64,000 nucleotides of DNA from Paroedura picta (GCF_049243985.1 NC_135377.1:32999255-33063254), one strand, 5' to 3'. Positions 21,685-34,683 are shown, counted from the first letter of the stretch. Notes: generated by a model from the letters alone, not told the origin. Translations and numbers: made by a program.

Positions 21685-22179
21685 CAGGGGTTCCCAACCT
21701 GGGGTCTGCAGAACATTGTGTCTGTGGGGGCTCTGGAGGGGGTTTGCAGCCTTTCCTCCTGCCTTATTGGACTTGGCCAGAAGCTAGGGAACTGGCTGTC
21801 TCTGCCTAGAGGGCTTAGTGGGTAGGCCATGGGTGTAAAAATCAAAGAGGGGGAATCAGTTGTGGGGTGGTATGGGGTTTTGGGCTGTCTTCTGAGCTCC
21901 TGCCTTTCTTTTCAGCCTACATGAGGCGGAGCCACCATAGTAGTAGCAAAGACAGGCGGAGGGTATGAAAGAAAGGCAAAGGGTGTGGTTGGTCATGTCA
22001 CTTCCAGGGGTGGGGCAGGGAGGCATGGCCAGCTGGCATCACTTCCAGGGGTCCTTGAAGTCTGAAAATTTATTTTTTATTTATTTATTGCATTTCTATC
22101 CCATCACTCCCACAAGGGCTTGTGGCAGCTAACAATTATAAATTATTTCAAGGGTTCTTCCTCAGGTTGAAAAAGGCTG
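21685..22179. mobile_element. hAT-like element with an L2-type 3' tail inserted
   Basis: Starts CAGGGGTTCCCAACCTGGGG and ends GGTTGAAAAAGGCTG. Flanks are CCCTACAA (21677-21684) and CCCTACAG (22180-22187), an 8-bp duplication with one change. Near 22073-22140 a TTTATTTATTTATT run plus CACTCCCACAAGGGCTTGTG looks like an inverse LINE 3' tail inserted into it. Confidence 0.75.
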
Positions 22180-22187
22180 CCCTACAG

Positions 22188-23920
22188 GATCATGCAATGG
22201 GAACAAATTACCTAACATGAAGTCTATATCTTTGAAATTGACCTTCTACACTAGCATCTTCTTAAAAACAAAACAATAATGGATATGCTCATGCCTTTTA
22301 TTCTCTTACAGTCAGCCTCACACAAACACATTATTATTGTGTATTTGTCATCCACTTAAATCCATTTATAGTATCAGTGCCATACAGCACAATTGCAAGT
22401 GCCCCCGTAGAATGGAAACTTCTGAGATAGTTCCTATTCCTGACTCTTCTGGTTAAAGATATCTCAGATGGCAGAGCTGGGAAAGACCCCTACCTGAGTC
22501 CTTTGAAAATCTACCCTCCAGTCATAAAGTGGCTTCATCATAATTGAGATGGAACCATTTGTGCCTGATGAGGTGACACTTTTATTAATGACCTATGCAG
22601 TCTTGCCTACATGATCGCACCGATGCTATATCCATCCACATTGTTTTAGTTAATAGAAGAGCAGCTTTCATATAGCTGGAGGTATCTAAAGGGTGATGTT
22701 GGGGTGGCTGAAAGTGGTCTTAGATGGGCTAATTTTGGTGACTATTCAAGGCCTATTTTGCAATTTGAATTGATTAACCATAGGATTTGATTTCACTTTG
22801 TCCATGCAGGTTCCATGATCCCCAACACAGGTTTTTGGTAGTTTGGTAGCATCTCCTCCTCCATGTTTTACCAATTGAGAAGCTGGTTGGATCCAACTCA
22901 CTTTAAATAGTATCTTTTTCTTTATGTGTAGAAATGGGAAACAAGCTGTGAAATCAAGTTAATAGCAATGCACAGGATATTTTCTCAAGGGGATAAACAA
23001 ATAATTTTTTTAACTATAAAGAAAATACCTCAAGTGAAAGCAGAAAGCTTCTGAACATCTTTTCTTCAAGTTTGTTTAGATGAAATAAAACATCTCATTT
23101 TCACACAATGAGCATTCTGTTCCCAGATTAAACTAAGCATTTTAAATATTTCCGGAATGATTTCATTGCCTGTTACATATTTATGTACATGATTCAGCTA
23201 GTAGTAGGGTTGAAAAACTAAAGTACCAGATGAAGGTTGTTGTTTTGCTAGCTGTGGGTTCAGTCCCACTTCTGCCCAATTGTTTAACTGAAGATGGGAT
23301 GTTTTGATGTATTTTCCAAATAGAGTTAATTTTGCTGTTAAAATATTTGGTAGAAGCCTTACTATATATGCTTTCACACACACTAAATAACACACTTTCA
23401 ATCCACTTTCAGTTAACTTTACTACTGTATTTTGCTGTGAGAAATTGCAAAATCCATTTCCAAACAGTCACTGAAGTGGATCGAAGCAGCAGTGAAAGCA
23501 CTCTATATTTGTTGTCCTACTTCCCAGAAACAGTATGTGTATATTTCAAAAAACGAAGAAAACAAATGATTATAAAACAGATTTTGCTATTTCAAACTGT
23601 GTGGGATAAAATAAAAAGTAGGAGAATAAACAACAGGGACCCTTAATTTTGTGAACAGTTTTCCTTACTTTCAACTGGCATCAGCTTTTGACTAGATCAC
23701 ACACATATTTTGATTTGGTGAGATAAAAGATCCTTTTGCAGAATACAGAGATATGGTGTAGATACAGTATATTCTCCATTGACATTAAAATTAAACAAAC
23801 TGACTTTTTAACATTTCTGTGCTCATATTGAGTTACAGAATTAAATGTACAATGTTGTAATTTAGTTTTGGCCTGAATTTTGTAAAATAATCATTTATAT
23901 CATCTTTGTCTGCCTTTCTC
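22188..23920. other. Unannotated intergenic stretch
   Basis: AT-rich sequence with no recognisable exon, RNA gene or repeat. The short open frames have no familiar motif. Confidence 0.5.
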
Positions 23921-23924
23921 ATTG

Positions 23925-24070
23925 ACACTCAAGGTGGATTACAGAATTATAAAATAACTAAAGACCAGCATATATATCCAATAAGTGATGCAATAAAATT
24001 GGATCACACAATTATAGAACAATGAAAAATATCTGTATAACATATTCAATAAACAATGCAATATGTGAAG
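23925..24070 (-). repeat. Probable LINE 3' UTR-like fragment, inverse
   Basis: CACTCAAGGTGGATTACAGA followed by A-rich ATCCAATAAGTGATGCAATA-type sequence. This style is common in L2/CR1 3' regions. Family uncertain. Confidence 0.4.
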
Positions 24071-24074
24071 AAGA

Positions 24075-24945
24075 AATTAACATTTAATCACATACCATCA
24101 GGAACTTGGGAGTTATCTTTTACATCTCCCTTACTATGGAGACACAGAGCACAAAAAGAGCTTGGCGGGCGTTTTTCCATCAACACAAAGCAAAGCTACC
24201 AGCACCCTACCTTACCCCAGAACACCTAGCCACAGTGATCTATGCAATGGTCACCTCCGGGCTAGACTTCTATAACTTGCACTATGCAGGTCTGCCTTGA
24301 CCAAGAAACTGGCGCAGTGGGTGTTCAGGTCATTATGAAGCCCCCACATTCACCCTGCTCTCTTAACAGCTGCATTGGCTGCCAAGTGAATTCAGGTTCA
24401 AAGAGTTGATCTTAACCTTCAAGGCATTACGCGGTCTAGGCCCTGCATATCTGAGGGACTATCTATCTGAATATATACCCCAGAGAATGCTATGATTGGC
24501 TAATTCCAGCCTGCTTGTGGTCCCTGGCCCCAAGGAAGTACATTGAGCCTCAACTGCAGCCTTTTTAGAAAAGCAGGTCCCTGGTGGAATGAGCTGCCAG
24601 CAGAGATCCAGGTCCTATTGGAGCTACCAAGTTTCCAAGGGGCCTGTGAGGCAGCACTCTTCCACCAGGCGTACCGTTGAGGCCAACGCAAAAACATTAG
24701 AACAGACCTCCCTCCTCTCTTCTCCACATTACGCCCATCACAGGAGTCTGGGTGCTCAGACCTAGAAATTATATCTAGAGGGATGGTCAGAGCATTTTAT
24801 ACATTTAAAAAAAGAAATTAGATTTGAACTGTCTGTTGTTTTTAAAAGCATGCATGTAAAGGTTTTTACATGCTGTTAACTGCCCCAAGACTGTTGACAG
24901 AGAGGAGTGGCCTATAGATCAAATTAATAAAATCAATGAGGGAAA
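24075..24945 (+). mobile_element. L2-like LINE, ORF2 C terminus and 3' end
   Basis: An open stretch reads LAPYL-like APYLTPEHLATVIYAMVTSG, LDFYNLHYAGLP. It is followed after frame breaks by LHWLPSEFRF-type, RFKELILTFKALRGLGPAYL and the 3' part, ending in AAATTAATAAAATCAATG. Frame-broken copy of the same family as 12190 and 38290. Confidence 0.87.
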
Positions 24946-25799
24946 AGCTCTGATCTGCAGTCCTAGTGCTCCTGTGGAGATCTACGTGAACTGAGGTTAT
25001 CTGGTAGTTTGAAAAAACCTCCATATATGTGATGTGGAGGTTTTCTCCAAGGAAGAAAATTATGCAGGTAGGAGGATACTATTATATTTTTCTTGTTCCC
25101 CGAAAGAGTTGCCTTAATAAAGAGATTAACTCTTTGTGGTTAGTTTCAAAGATAATTTCTTCATCAGTTATTTCATTGCTAAGTAGTTTAGTGATTTTTC
25201 ATATTTAACACACATATGTAACATTTACTTAAAATCCCCTCTCCCCAGTTATCTGGACTAATATGAGACAATAAATGCATTTTGCAGCTGTATTGACAGG
25301 TAACCAATGGAACCATTGTAGGAAGGTTGCTCCAGAATCCTTCAGTGCTAGCCATCTGATGATCTGGACCTTTTGAAGTCGCTGATGGCCGTTCTTCACA
25401 GTCAAGAAACGAGTGACTTCATGGCTGCTTGTATGTTTGAGATGGACTTTTCCAAGAGATGTCAAAACCATAGGTTATTTTCTCTTGTAGCGGCACATGG
25501 TCGTAACGCGAATATACCCTGTTGACACATATACATGTGACAGACCAATACATTTCCATAGGTTAACAAATAGAAGAACTAGATTAATCGGGCACTTCAT
25601 GGGGTATCATATAGCAGCTTCAATTGCACAGAGAACTTATTATTTGCATCCTATGGTCACATCCTGAGCTTAGCTTTGCCTTCACTTCCCCACCACCTGT
25701 CCTCACAAAATTCTTAAATAGTTGTGTGAGGTGGTACCAGGATTCATGGTGTGCTGGAGGCTATGGATGAATGGGTCAGTACTGCTGAAGCTGGCCCAA

Positions 25800-26118
25800 A
25801 GAAAGTTTTAAAGAGATAATTCCCGTTGGCTGCAGAGGAAAGGACATGCAGTAATGGGTTTAAACTACAAGTACAATGATATAGGCTAGATATCAGGAAA
25901 AAATTTTCCACAGAGTAGTTCAGAGTAGTTCAGCAGTGGAATCGGCTGCCTAAGGAGGTGGTGAGCTCCCCCTCACTGGCAGTCTTCAAGCAAAGGTTGG
26001 ATACACACTTTTCTTGGATGCTTTAGGATGCTTAGGGCTGATCCTGCGTTGAGCAGGGGGTTGGACTAGATGGCCTGTATGGCCCCTTCCAACTCTACGA
26101 TTCTATGATTCTATGACC
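25800..26118 (+). mobile_element. CR1 LINE 3' end
   Basis: Contains GGAATCGGCTGCCTAAGGAG, TCCTGCGTTGAGCAGGGGGT, TGGACTAGATGGCCTG and the terminal ATTCTATG repeats (26099-26116). A small direct repeat CAGAGTAGTT lies near 25912-25931. Confidence 0.93.
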
Positions 26119-26602
26119 ACTACTTAGTAAGTAGCATTGTGATTCCCCCTGAATACAAATTGTTAGAACGATATGGGTTTTCTTAAAAAGCTATGTTTAC
26201 CAATATAAAGTTAAGTTAAAACAAAACAAAAAGACATATAGAGTTATATGCAAGCCAATTTGCCCAGTTTATAATACAATCCGCATTTGTAACTAAAAGC
26301 AAGTTTGGATGGCTTGTTCATGAGGGATGGTACCTCTTCGTACTATCAGTGTTTGTGTATGTGGCAGTATCTTGGCTATCTGGTTAAAGAGAGTGCTGCT
26401 GTTGGATCACTCCATTTACTAGCTAGGACTGATTAGTCCTCCTTCCCACTGTGGCAAATAGTGTTGCAGTGTTTCAACTGTTTCCCTTCAAAATATGGTG
26501 CCCGCATTATTTCTTTCTGCTTTTTTTGTTAGTTGTTTTCTGAAACTATAAGAGAGCAAATCCTTCTACATTAACAAAGCCCAGGAAATGCTATGAACCT
26601 GA

Positions 26603-26645
26603 GCCTCCGGGGAGGGCGGTATATAAATATAATAAATAAATAAAC
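26603..26645 (+). repeat. LINE (L2/CR1-type) 3' tail
   Basis: GGGGAGGGCGGTATATAAAT followed by AATAAATAAATAA. A short terminal fragment. Confidence 0.7.
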
Positions 26646-26965
26646 AAACTTTTACCTGAAAGGGTAGTATAATTTTTTTGTTCTGGAAGGGTGATGGTGA
26701 GAAAACAGAGCTCACATACATCTCTGAAAGGAGACAATGCAATACTGCTTGCCATCCCAAAGTGTGGTATATATGAGTTAGAAAAAGGAAAGTATGTCAT
26801 CATTTTTATGTAGCAGCATGCCTTTGCTTTTAACAACTGATTGGCAGACTGGAATTCAACAAACCTTTCCTGTATAAAGCTATACCTCCTTTCTAAGGTC
26901 TCAGGGAATGCAGGTGTGACTCCATAAATGTTAATTGTAGTCAGTGACAGATGCGCTTGTGCTAC

Positions 26966-27244
26966 TTGAAGAAGAACAGTTGGTTCTTCTATGCAACTTT
27001 TCTCTACCAGAAGGAGCCTCAAAGCAGCTTACAATTACCTTCCCTTTCCTCTCCCCACAACAGACACTCTGTGAGGTGGTTGAGGCTGAGAGAGCCCTGA
27101 TATTACTGCTCGGTCAGAACAGCTTTATCAGTGCTGTGGCAAGCCCAAGGTTACCCAGCTGGCTGCATGTGGGGGAATGGGGAATCAAACCTGGATCACC
27201 CGACTAGAAGTTGGCGCTCCTAACCACTATACCAAGCTGGCTCT
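26966..27244 (-). mobile_element. Sauria-type SINE
   Basis: In inverse: GAAGAAGAACAGTTGGTTC, CCAGAAGGAGCCTCAAAGCA, CCACAACAGACACTCTGTGA, GCTCCTAACCACTATACCAA, then GCTGGCTCTC. Complete from tail to head. Confidence 0.92.
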
Positions 27245-27245
27245 C

Positions 27246-28920
27246 AACAGTTGTAATGCAAGTTCAAAGAGAAAAGTTGCAGTGGATCCACAGTGTTCCA
27301 CAACAGAATGGAATTGTGAAATAAGGCATAGGTAGCATTCTGTAGACCTTGATGTTCTGGAACCAAGAATCACTATTATGTTTCATGAAGCTGTGTGCAT
27401 TCCTGGGCATGTGTATGTGAAAAACAGTCTTTCATAGTAAGTCCATACAGTAATGGTAAAAAGAATAACAACCAAGAATAGTTGCTTAGGGATATGATGG
27501 AGTGGCTGCAAGAATTTTTGTCAGCTGCATAGGAGCATTTAAAATATTGGCCTGCCCTTTTTTCTGGAAAACCTTGTTGTCTTAAATTTTTCACCCCTAC
27601 TTCAACACAGAAGAATCCTACTGCTTCCGATTAATATTAAAGTAGTTTCAGGATATGCGGTTACCATTCTTGCTGATAATTTTCCTTCCGCAGCCGTTCT
27701 TTTTCTTCCTACTACTCTTCTTCCCTCTCCTCTTATTCTGCCTTTGAGCCTTTCCGCGTCTGCATTTGCAGATGCAGCGCTTCCTTTTTACCATCTTAGC
27801 TGGGGTTGGGCTACATTAGATTCCCAAGTATTGGCTGACTTGAGGTTCCATGTATTGGCTGACCTAAGGTTACCTAAGGTTACCTGTCTATCCTGATGGT
27901 GTATCGGTGTGTGAGATGAAATATGGAGGGCTAATGCATTTCAAAGCTCACAGTTTTGTGATGTAATAGAGATGTGGCTGCTGTCCTACCTGCCAGCACC
28001 TGAGGGCACCAGCTGTTAAGTAAAACTTATCATTACAAGGTTGAAGGTGATATTTGGGTTCTTCCTTGTGAGCTTCTAACATGCCTCAGATTTAGATTAC
28101 TACCCAGCTCATTTCAGGACAGGTCTGGTGGATAATAAGCATTCTATTTTCTGTTTTGCTTTCTTTTCTGTGAAAAATACTGGAAGATTTTACGTTAGCC
28201 CTTGGAGGCTCATCTTATTTGCTGTCCCTCTTTTGCTTTTGTAAACTAGCATCTGCATGCATTTGAGATCATCTGCATGCATTTGAGCATCTGCATGCAT
28301 TTGTCACCAGCCACATCATCCTGAAGCAGCCAGAACTCAGCAGTATTATTGATACTGTCTGGGCAGGTGACTGAGAGCGGATCTGAGAGTGGGGATGTTG
28401 CGGTCATTTTATGTGTAAGATTCACATGCATCTTGCAAACATTTGCAGAACATTTTGCTGAGGAAAAGATTTTCATAAGTGGAAATGCAACTTCCTTGCC
28501 TCTGCTTTCTTCAGAAACTCAGAATCCCCTCCCCCGCTTGGGAAGGATTTGGGGTTGCAGTTTTCAGGACAAGGGGAGGAAATTGCATTCCACTGATAGA
28601 AGTCCTTTTGTCAGTTGAAATGCCCCACAGCGTCCAATCTCTTCCTTCCACTTGCCTGTGGTACTCAGATCATGGACCATCACATACACTGTTAAAAAAC
28701 CAAGACTCCTGAAATCCAAATCGGTTCTTATTTTTAACTATTTAGGAATCTTATTTAGTCTCAGCATGAGGTGAAGTAATTAGCCAGTTAATGGGGGGGG
28801 GGAGGGAAACAAGCAGTGAGAGCCAGTTTGAAACATCTGCTTATATAACTATCATATCACTATCACAAGACAAATCTCAGACTGATCTGCTTTTCTAGTG
28901 AAGCATATCTCAAGGGTAAC
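27246..28920. other. Unannotated intergenic stretch with a small tandem repeat
   Basis: At 28245-28305, three units of CATCTGCATGCATTTGAG-type sequence follow one another. The remainder shows no gene or known repeat. Confidence 0.5.
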
Positions 28921-28925
28921 ATATT

Positions 28926-29110
28926 GTTAGAGTACTATTGGATTATGCTGGGAAGTCCTGAGTTCAAATCCTTCCTGTCATGAAACTCTTTGGATGACTT
29001 CTGGCTAATCTCTATTTCTTGGCTTAGTTTATTTTATAGGATTGTTGTTGGGGATAAAATGGAGTACTGTGTAATACCAACTTGAGTACCTTGGAGAAAG
29101 GGTGGGGAAA
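28926..29110 (+). mobile_element. tRNA-derived SINE, ACA-like, diverged
   Basis: GAGTTCAAATCCTTCCTG (B-box region), TTTTATAGGATTGTTGTTGG, GGATAAAATGGAG, TACCTTGGAGAAAGGGTGGG. The head is decayed. Confidence 0.55.
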
Positions 29111-29389
29111 AGATTGGTCAATTCACTTGAGTACTTTCTAGAACAAAGTTTGAGTCCAGTTGTATCTTTAAAACCAGCGATGTTAATTCTGGGTATAAGC
29201 TTTTGTGTGTATGGGCACCTTATCAGTATCCACCCACCTGAGTACTTTCTAGTAACTGTTGGTACAACTAGTTATTCACGTTAACATTTGTAGGATGTTG
29301 ATATTCATTTTTATGACATTCCCAAAAACTTTGCTCAGATCAAATTGGAAGTTGTTCATCCTGTTCACTAAAATGTCAGAGTTAACTTC

Positions 29390-29505
29390 AGGTGGGCAGC
29401 TGTGTTAGTCTGAAGCAATGAAAGGTTGAGTCCAGTGGTACCGTAAACAAAGTGTAAGCTTCTGTGTTGGTCTTAAAGGTGCCATTGGACTTAAACTCAG
29501 GACAC
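29390..29505. repeat. Interspersed repeat (GTTGGTCTTAAAGGTGCC family)
   Basis: GGGCAGCTGTGTTAGTCTGA, then TGTTGGTCTTAAAGGTGCCA and TTGGACTTAAACTC, the same unit type as 59500 and 61560. Class unknown. Confidence 0.5.
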
Positions 29506-30019
29506 AGTTAAATTGTAATTAAATTAGGGGATCTTTTATCATGTCCTATTAAGTAATCTGTGCAGCTAGCAGTTACACAAATAATAGCAGTGCTTATGTT
29601 CTCAGAGCAAAATTATGTTAAGAAATGCAAAGGGTGTAGTTCGTAAGTCACATATAAGTGATCTGTGCATTTCAAATTATGTTCTACTTCCACTCGTAGA
29701 ATACATTTTCTGGGATGATCAATGGCTGCTCCTTAGTGGCATGTATGTGTAAGTAGGCTACATTTCCAGAAATAATTGGATCAATGCATGGATTCACCCT
29801 TAGCTGCACTTTAAAAAAGGGCTACTACTTTAATTTCACAATTTATTTCTGCTCTGGTTTATGTTACAGTACTGAGCTTGATGATTTTTCACTTATAAAT
29901 CAAGATCAAATCAAATCTGTCACCATACTGAACAATATTGGTGACCAGCGGACATTGTCCCCCTTGATGCCTGGCTGGCAGTCAGTTGTTGCAGGATGAG
30001 GGTTGTTTTTACCGCCATG

Positions 30020-30294
30020 TATTATCCTTATCCATTGTTCCTCTTAGTATTTGTGAAACAGCCCTAGGAGTGGAGGGTGTCCTGGCTGTCCGAGTTGGAA
30101 TAGGTCCAATCAGGGTGCAGCCAGCAAAGCTGGCCGCTCTCTGATTGGCCCTGCACCTACAGCTCCTGCCCTCCCTCCCTGGATGCTAGCCACTTTGCTC
30201 TGAGACACTGCAGGAGCCAGCTTGTGAAAGAGAAACACAGAGAGCCCTGCCAAACTGCAAACCAGCCCTGATTACCTGCTATGGCTTCTGCTGC

Positions 30295-30344
<50 letters not shown>

Positions 30345-30417
30345 GATCTGCGCCTGCTGGTGTCCCCTAGGTCCTAGTGCCCATTTCATTCCTGGCTGCA
30401 ATGGGCTTTTTTGCTAG
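30020..30417 (+). mobile_element. Helitron-like non-autonomous element (copy 2)
   Basis: The 3' end is the stem CCCATT...AATGGG followed by CTTTTTTG and CTAG, with a host T next (30418). The 5' region CTTATCCATTGTTCCTCT and TATTTGTGAAACAGCCC matches copy 1. An inner GA run followed by GACA units (about 30292-30345) is a microsatellite within the element. 5' limit approximate. Confidence 0.68.
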
Positions 30418-30439
30418 TATTGTTGTATGTTGTTTTAAT

Positions 30440-30540
30440 GGGATTTTATTGGGGGGTTTATTGTAATTGTGGATCAATCTTGTAACCTGCCACGAGCTGC
30501 TTGCTGGGAAATAAATTAAGAAATAAAATAAATAAATTAC
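30440..30540 (+). repeat. A/T-rich LINE-tail-like sequence
   Basis: GTAACCTGCCACGAGCTGCT followed by GGGAAATAAATTAAGAAATA and further AAT units, in the style of L2/CR1-type 3' tails. Confidence 0.45.
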
Positions 30541-30764
30541 ATCTGTTATCTGAAAGCCCATGGAAAGTAGTCTTGTCCTTGTGTATGAACATCCCTTCTC
30601 CTGGCCAGACCCTAGCCTGAAGGAGCCATTTGCTAGCAACAATGGGATTAGCCCTTGCAATAAACCCTCGTGCCCAATCTATCTTCAGACCTACCCAAGT
30701 CGGTACAGTGGAGGACATTGACACAGTGGAGATAATGATGGCCATGACCAAAGATAACATTAAA

Positions 30765-30937
30765 AGTATGTTAGGCAGATCCATGGAGGAGGATACATCA
30801 ATGGCTGTTAGCCATGGTGACTGAAAGAAACCTCCTTATACAGAGGCAGCAAACCTCTGAATTCCAATGCTGGGAGGCAGCAGTAGAGATGGCCTCAGCC
30901 TTTATGCCTTGTTTGTTTGTTTGGCCCTCTAGGCTTA
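30765..30937 (+). mobile_element. CR1 LINE 3' UTR fragment
   Basis: CCATGGAGGAGGATACATCA, ATGGCTGTTAGCCATGGTGA, GAGGCAGCAAACCTCTGAAT, TGCTGGGAGGCAGCAGTAGA. This matches the known squamate CR1 3' region, without the final ATTCTATG end. Confidence 0.8.
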
Positions 30938-30957
30938 GTATACCAGACTAGATAGAC

Positions 30958-31007
30958 TAGGGGTAGTCAAACTGCGGCCCTCCAGTTGTCCATGGACTAC
31001 AATTCCC
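30958..31007 (+). mobile_element. Half copy of the hAT MITE at 16011
   Basis: TAGGGGTAGTCAAACTGCGG, CCCTCCAGTTGTCCATGGAC, TACAATTCCC: the left arm only. The right arm is absent. Confidence 0.85.
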
Positions 31008-31009
31008 TT

Positions 31010-33046
31010 GAGCCTGTAATGATTCCTTCTCACAGATTTATGTACGTAGTTCAGATTAATCCTACCTTGCTAATTCATCATGAGTAGGAAGTAGTTCACA
31101 CTCTGGCTGAACTTAGGGTTGCAGGTCTCTGCTATGGTAGGAAAGCGCCTTCTGATAAACCTTTCTCTGTTGCTCAGAGTAATGACAAGAAAATGTTGTT
31201 TTTAAAAAACTCCTGGCATAGCATGTGGCATAACATTAAATCCGGGAAAATCCAGGAAGTGATATGTCACTCTAGCAATTATTGGAAACTCTATGGTTTT
31301 ACCACAGAATTTCTGGCAATTCCTAGAGTGGTACCACTTTTGGTTTCTCCTGGAAATGATGTTCCCCTGTCCCTGCACTTCCATCTAGGTTTACCAGACC
31401 CCCACCCAGAGGGTGGGTGATCCCCCATTCTGGAGCCCCTCCCCCTGGCAGTGATCAGCTAGCCATTAGGGAACTCCCTTGCCTAGACCACCCTTGCCAG
31501 CAACACAGTGGTGTCATTTCCAGGGCACAATGGCAGTGATGTCATGACATCATTGGTGACATGACCAATGTTCTGGTATTTAGGCAAAACTTCTATGGTA
31601 AAAATAAGTTCAGCCATAAATACCAGTGGTCGTGTCACTGGTGATGTGATATCATGTCTGGTGCATGCCAGAAGTTACTTCATTCCACTGCTGAGGACAC
31701 CAGCCTAGGCCTCTCTTTTATCCTGGTAAATCCCCTTTGCCTCCTGCTGTTGCTGGTATTGAATCTTCTGACTAAAACTTTTACAAAATGTATTCTGCAA
31801 TGTAATACACATTGCCCCAGAAAACTGGGCTTTCCCAACTATCTTTAGTAACTCCCTATCCCTTCTGTTTGTAGCTCTGGGTATAATCTCTCTGTGAACT
31901 CAATTTAGCACTTGCTGCATCTGTTGAAGTGAGCTCTGATTTGTGAAAGTGAATATCACAATAACTTGATTAGAGTTTTAAACTGCCACACAGCTCTTTG
32001 TTACTTGTTTTTCCATTCATATGAGTATAGCAAAGAGAAATGCAAAGTTTTTGCAGGTGAATCAAAGGTTCTGGGTATGTATTTTTTCAGAGAGCTGGAG
32101 ATGGCATTCCTGACTTGTCATCTATGCTGCACACATTCTTCTTTTCTTTTTCTTTTTGGCTCAACATGATATATGGTCAAAAGGGTTTTGTGGTTTTGTA
32201 CCACTTTAGACTTTGTCATGTGGTGCCATCCACATGAGCCACACTGCCTGGTGGTCAGCTCTTGCTAGCTTCTCTCAGTTCCATCTGGATTGTATTCCAG
32301 AGGACAGAGTGGCCACAAATAGCATGTTGGGTTTTAACTGTCACCTCCCCATCTTGCAAAGTGCAAACTTGGAAGCAACATTAGTTCATCCTGAGAGATT
32401 GTGAAAACTCCTGATGTGAATGTATATAGCAGAACCAGAAGGCGCTGGAGACAAAGGGAGGAAAAACACCTCAGAAGATTTCACATGAAGAAGTGACCTG
32501 TAAGTAATATTTATATCCACCCACTCTGTGCAGCCCTAATTAAGTCTTGAAAACTGAAGACAGATTTCCATTTCCTTGAATGAACAATGGGACATAAATT
32601 TGGTTTATTTTCTTTAATACACATGGATTAATCGATATCAGACTAAATAACAAGAACCACGGTAAGGGAAAGGCCAAGCAGATGAGTTGCTAATTACACA
32701 TTAGTTATTTGATCAGGGTGAAGACTGAGGGAATTCATGGAGAATTTGCAGCTGAAAAGATGTGAAGGACAGTGAATCAAATGCAATGTCAGTATTGTTC
32801 CTCTCATCTTTTTGCCTAACTACTACAGCCTCCTTCTCCCACACGTGGGAGAAATGAGCAAAATTTCTCCTAAATAATTACCCCATTCTAAATCAATTGT
32901 AGGCATCGGAATTAGAAAGACATAACTCTGCTTAGGATTGCTGAAGACCTCTACAAAATGCTGAATAAGCCTGCCCATCTCTAGGCAGGTCCTGGAAATC
33001 TCCTGGGGAAAATCACTGCTTTGGAGAGTAGACTTTATGGCATTAT
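31010..33046. other. Unannotated intergenic stretch
   Basis: A possible fragment of a GTTGCCAG-type repeat lies at about 31385-31470 (TTTACCAGACCCCCACCC). Otherwise AT-rich unique-looking sequence with no gene seen. Confidence 0.4.
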
Positions 33047-33054
33047 ACCCTGCT

Positions 33055-33343
33055 GAGCCTCTTGTGGCACAGAGTGGTAAGGCAGCCAACATGCAGTCTG
33101 AAAGCTCTGCCCATGAGGCTGGGAGTTCGATCCCAGCAGCCGGCTCAAGGTTGACTCAGCCTTCCATCCTTCCAAGGTCGGTAAAATGAGTACCCAGCTT
33201 ACTGGGGGGTAAACGGTAATGACTGGGGAAGGCACTGGCAAACCACCCCGTATTGAGTCTGCCAAGAAAACGCTAGAGGGCGTCACCCCAAGGGTCAGAC
33301 ATGACTCGGTGCTTGCACAGGGGATACCTTTACCTTTTCCTTT
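33055..33343 (+). mobile_element. tRNA-derived SINE with Bov-B-like tail (family A)
   Basis: Head GAGCCTCTTGTGGCACAGAG, B box GAGTTCGATCCC, then GTAAAATGAGTACCCAGC, AACCACCCCGTATTGAGTC, GGGTCAGACATGACTCGGTG and a TTTACC tail. Target duplication ACCCTGCT at 33047-33054 and 33344-33351. Confidence 0.93.
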
Positions 33344-33420
33344 ACCCTGCTGAGGTTCCTCCCCTCCTCCCCTTTTCATGAAAATCCATGCAAGAGACAG
33401 AACCTCCAGGCCTGCCACTT

Positions 33421-34680
33421 AAAACACACACACACACTCCCTAAATGAAACAGTCCCTTTGGGGTAAAGACTATACCTCTGCCCCTAGGTCTTTGGGCTC
33501 CTTAGAGCTAGGCAATCATTAGTCATTACTGAACGATGTCATGCACCTGAGCTGCAACCCTGCACTTCTATCTAGAAACAGACTAACCAATATTTGGACT
33601 CGTAATCCCAGAAGTGCACTCAGACAAACTATATTCAGCCCCGGTGAAACAACTAGGATTTCTGATTCCCCAAATGGATTTTGGTCCCTTTTTAAGATGG
33701 TACCAAGAGCATCAATGAAGTAATAAGCATCTTAACTGCTTTATGGATGGATCACTCAAGGGATGGTTGGATCTAGGTACGGGTTCTCTCTCAAACACAC
33801 ACATATTTCAGCCTAAATATAGTTTTAAGAAAGATATTGTAATATTTGATGATTCACATTATCCAAATTTAATATCCAGTTCAGCCAGCACTTTTGTTGA
33901 TACCTCCTACACAATTATTGAAGCTATGGATAACCTACAGCATCCTATCTGGTTATTTTAAGAGTATTATCATATAAGAAAATGCTGCAGAATTCCACTA
34001 ACAATGGCAGCATAACACTATTATAAAAATTGGAGACAGTTTTAATCTAATTTAAATTCTAGCTGGTTTTGTATTAGGGTCAAACCAACTCTTCATGAAG
34101 CAGAATTTGCAGTCTGTTGTCTTTCATGCTTTAATTCACACGTGAAATGATAGTGGAAACATATACAGAAGACTCTCAAAGAAAAAAGGCATGCATAAAA
34201 TGATTTTAACAGAAGTGTCACTCAAATTCTGCTAGATGGTTTCTTTTGCTATTTTGTTGTAGGACAGGTTAGAAAGTTAAATGTGATCTAAAAATAGACT
34301 TTGAACTGTGTAGGTTGGAGATGGGTTTGTGTTTCAGCTTGGTTAATAATCACATACAATATCATTGTAATTTTGCCAAATGTATGATCAAATCTGGTAA
34401 GATTTTTCAGAATGGACTATAGCAAAGAAAGGAATGTAGTACTTTAAAGAACCCATAGTTTTAAAGAATCCAGACTGACCTCCTACCCACTCACCTCTGA
34501 GTCTATCTAGCAGTAACTCTTCTGCTCAAAGTTTGCCTGGACTTCACTATTCCTTTCGGACATCTCCAACCCTATTGCTTGAGGCAGGATGCTCTAACTA
34601 AAGTCCAAGCAGCAGCTTCCTGGGGAAAAATTCAAAAGCAACTTGAACTGCCCAATCAGTACCATTCCCAGTATGGCCGC
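33421..34680. other. Unannotated intergenic stretch
   Basis: Short AC run at 33424-33440. No gene and no repeat that I recognise. Confidence 0.4.
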
Positions 34681-34683
34681 AAG

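Noticed and set aside
30630-30824. 64-codon frame rich in MAMTKDNIKSMLG-type residues
   Set aside because: Its second half is CR1 3' UTR sequence; no known protein.
33035-33418. A 127-codon minus-strand frame, and similar ones at 3440, 39230 and 39569
   Set aside because: All are the antisense of the family A tRNA-SINE; the shared peptide ([15 protein letters not shown]-like) is repeat sequence, not a gene family.
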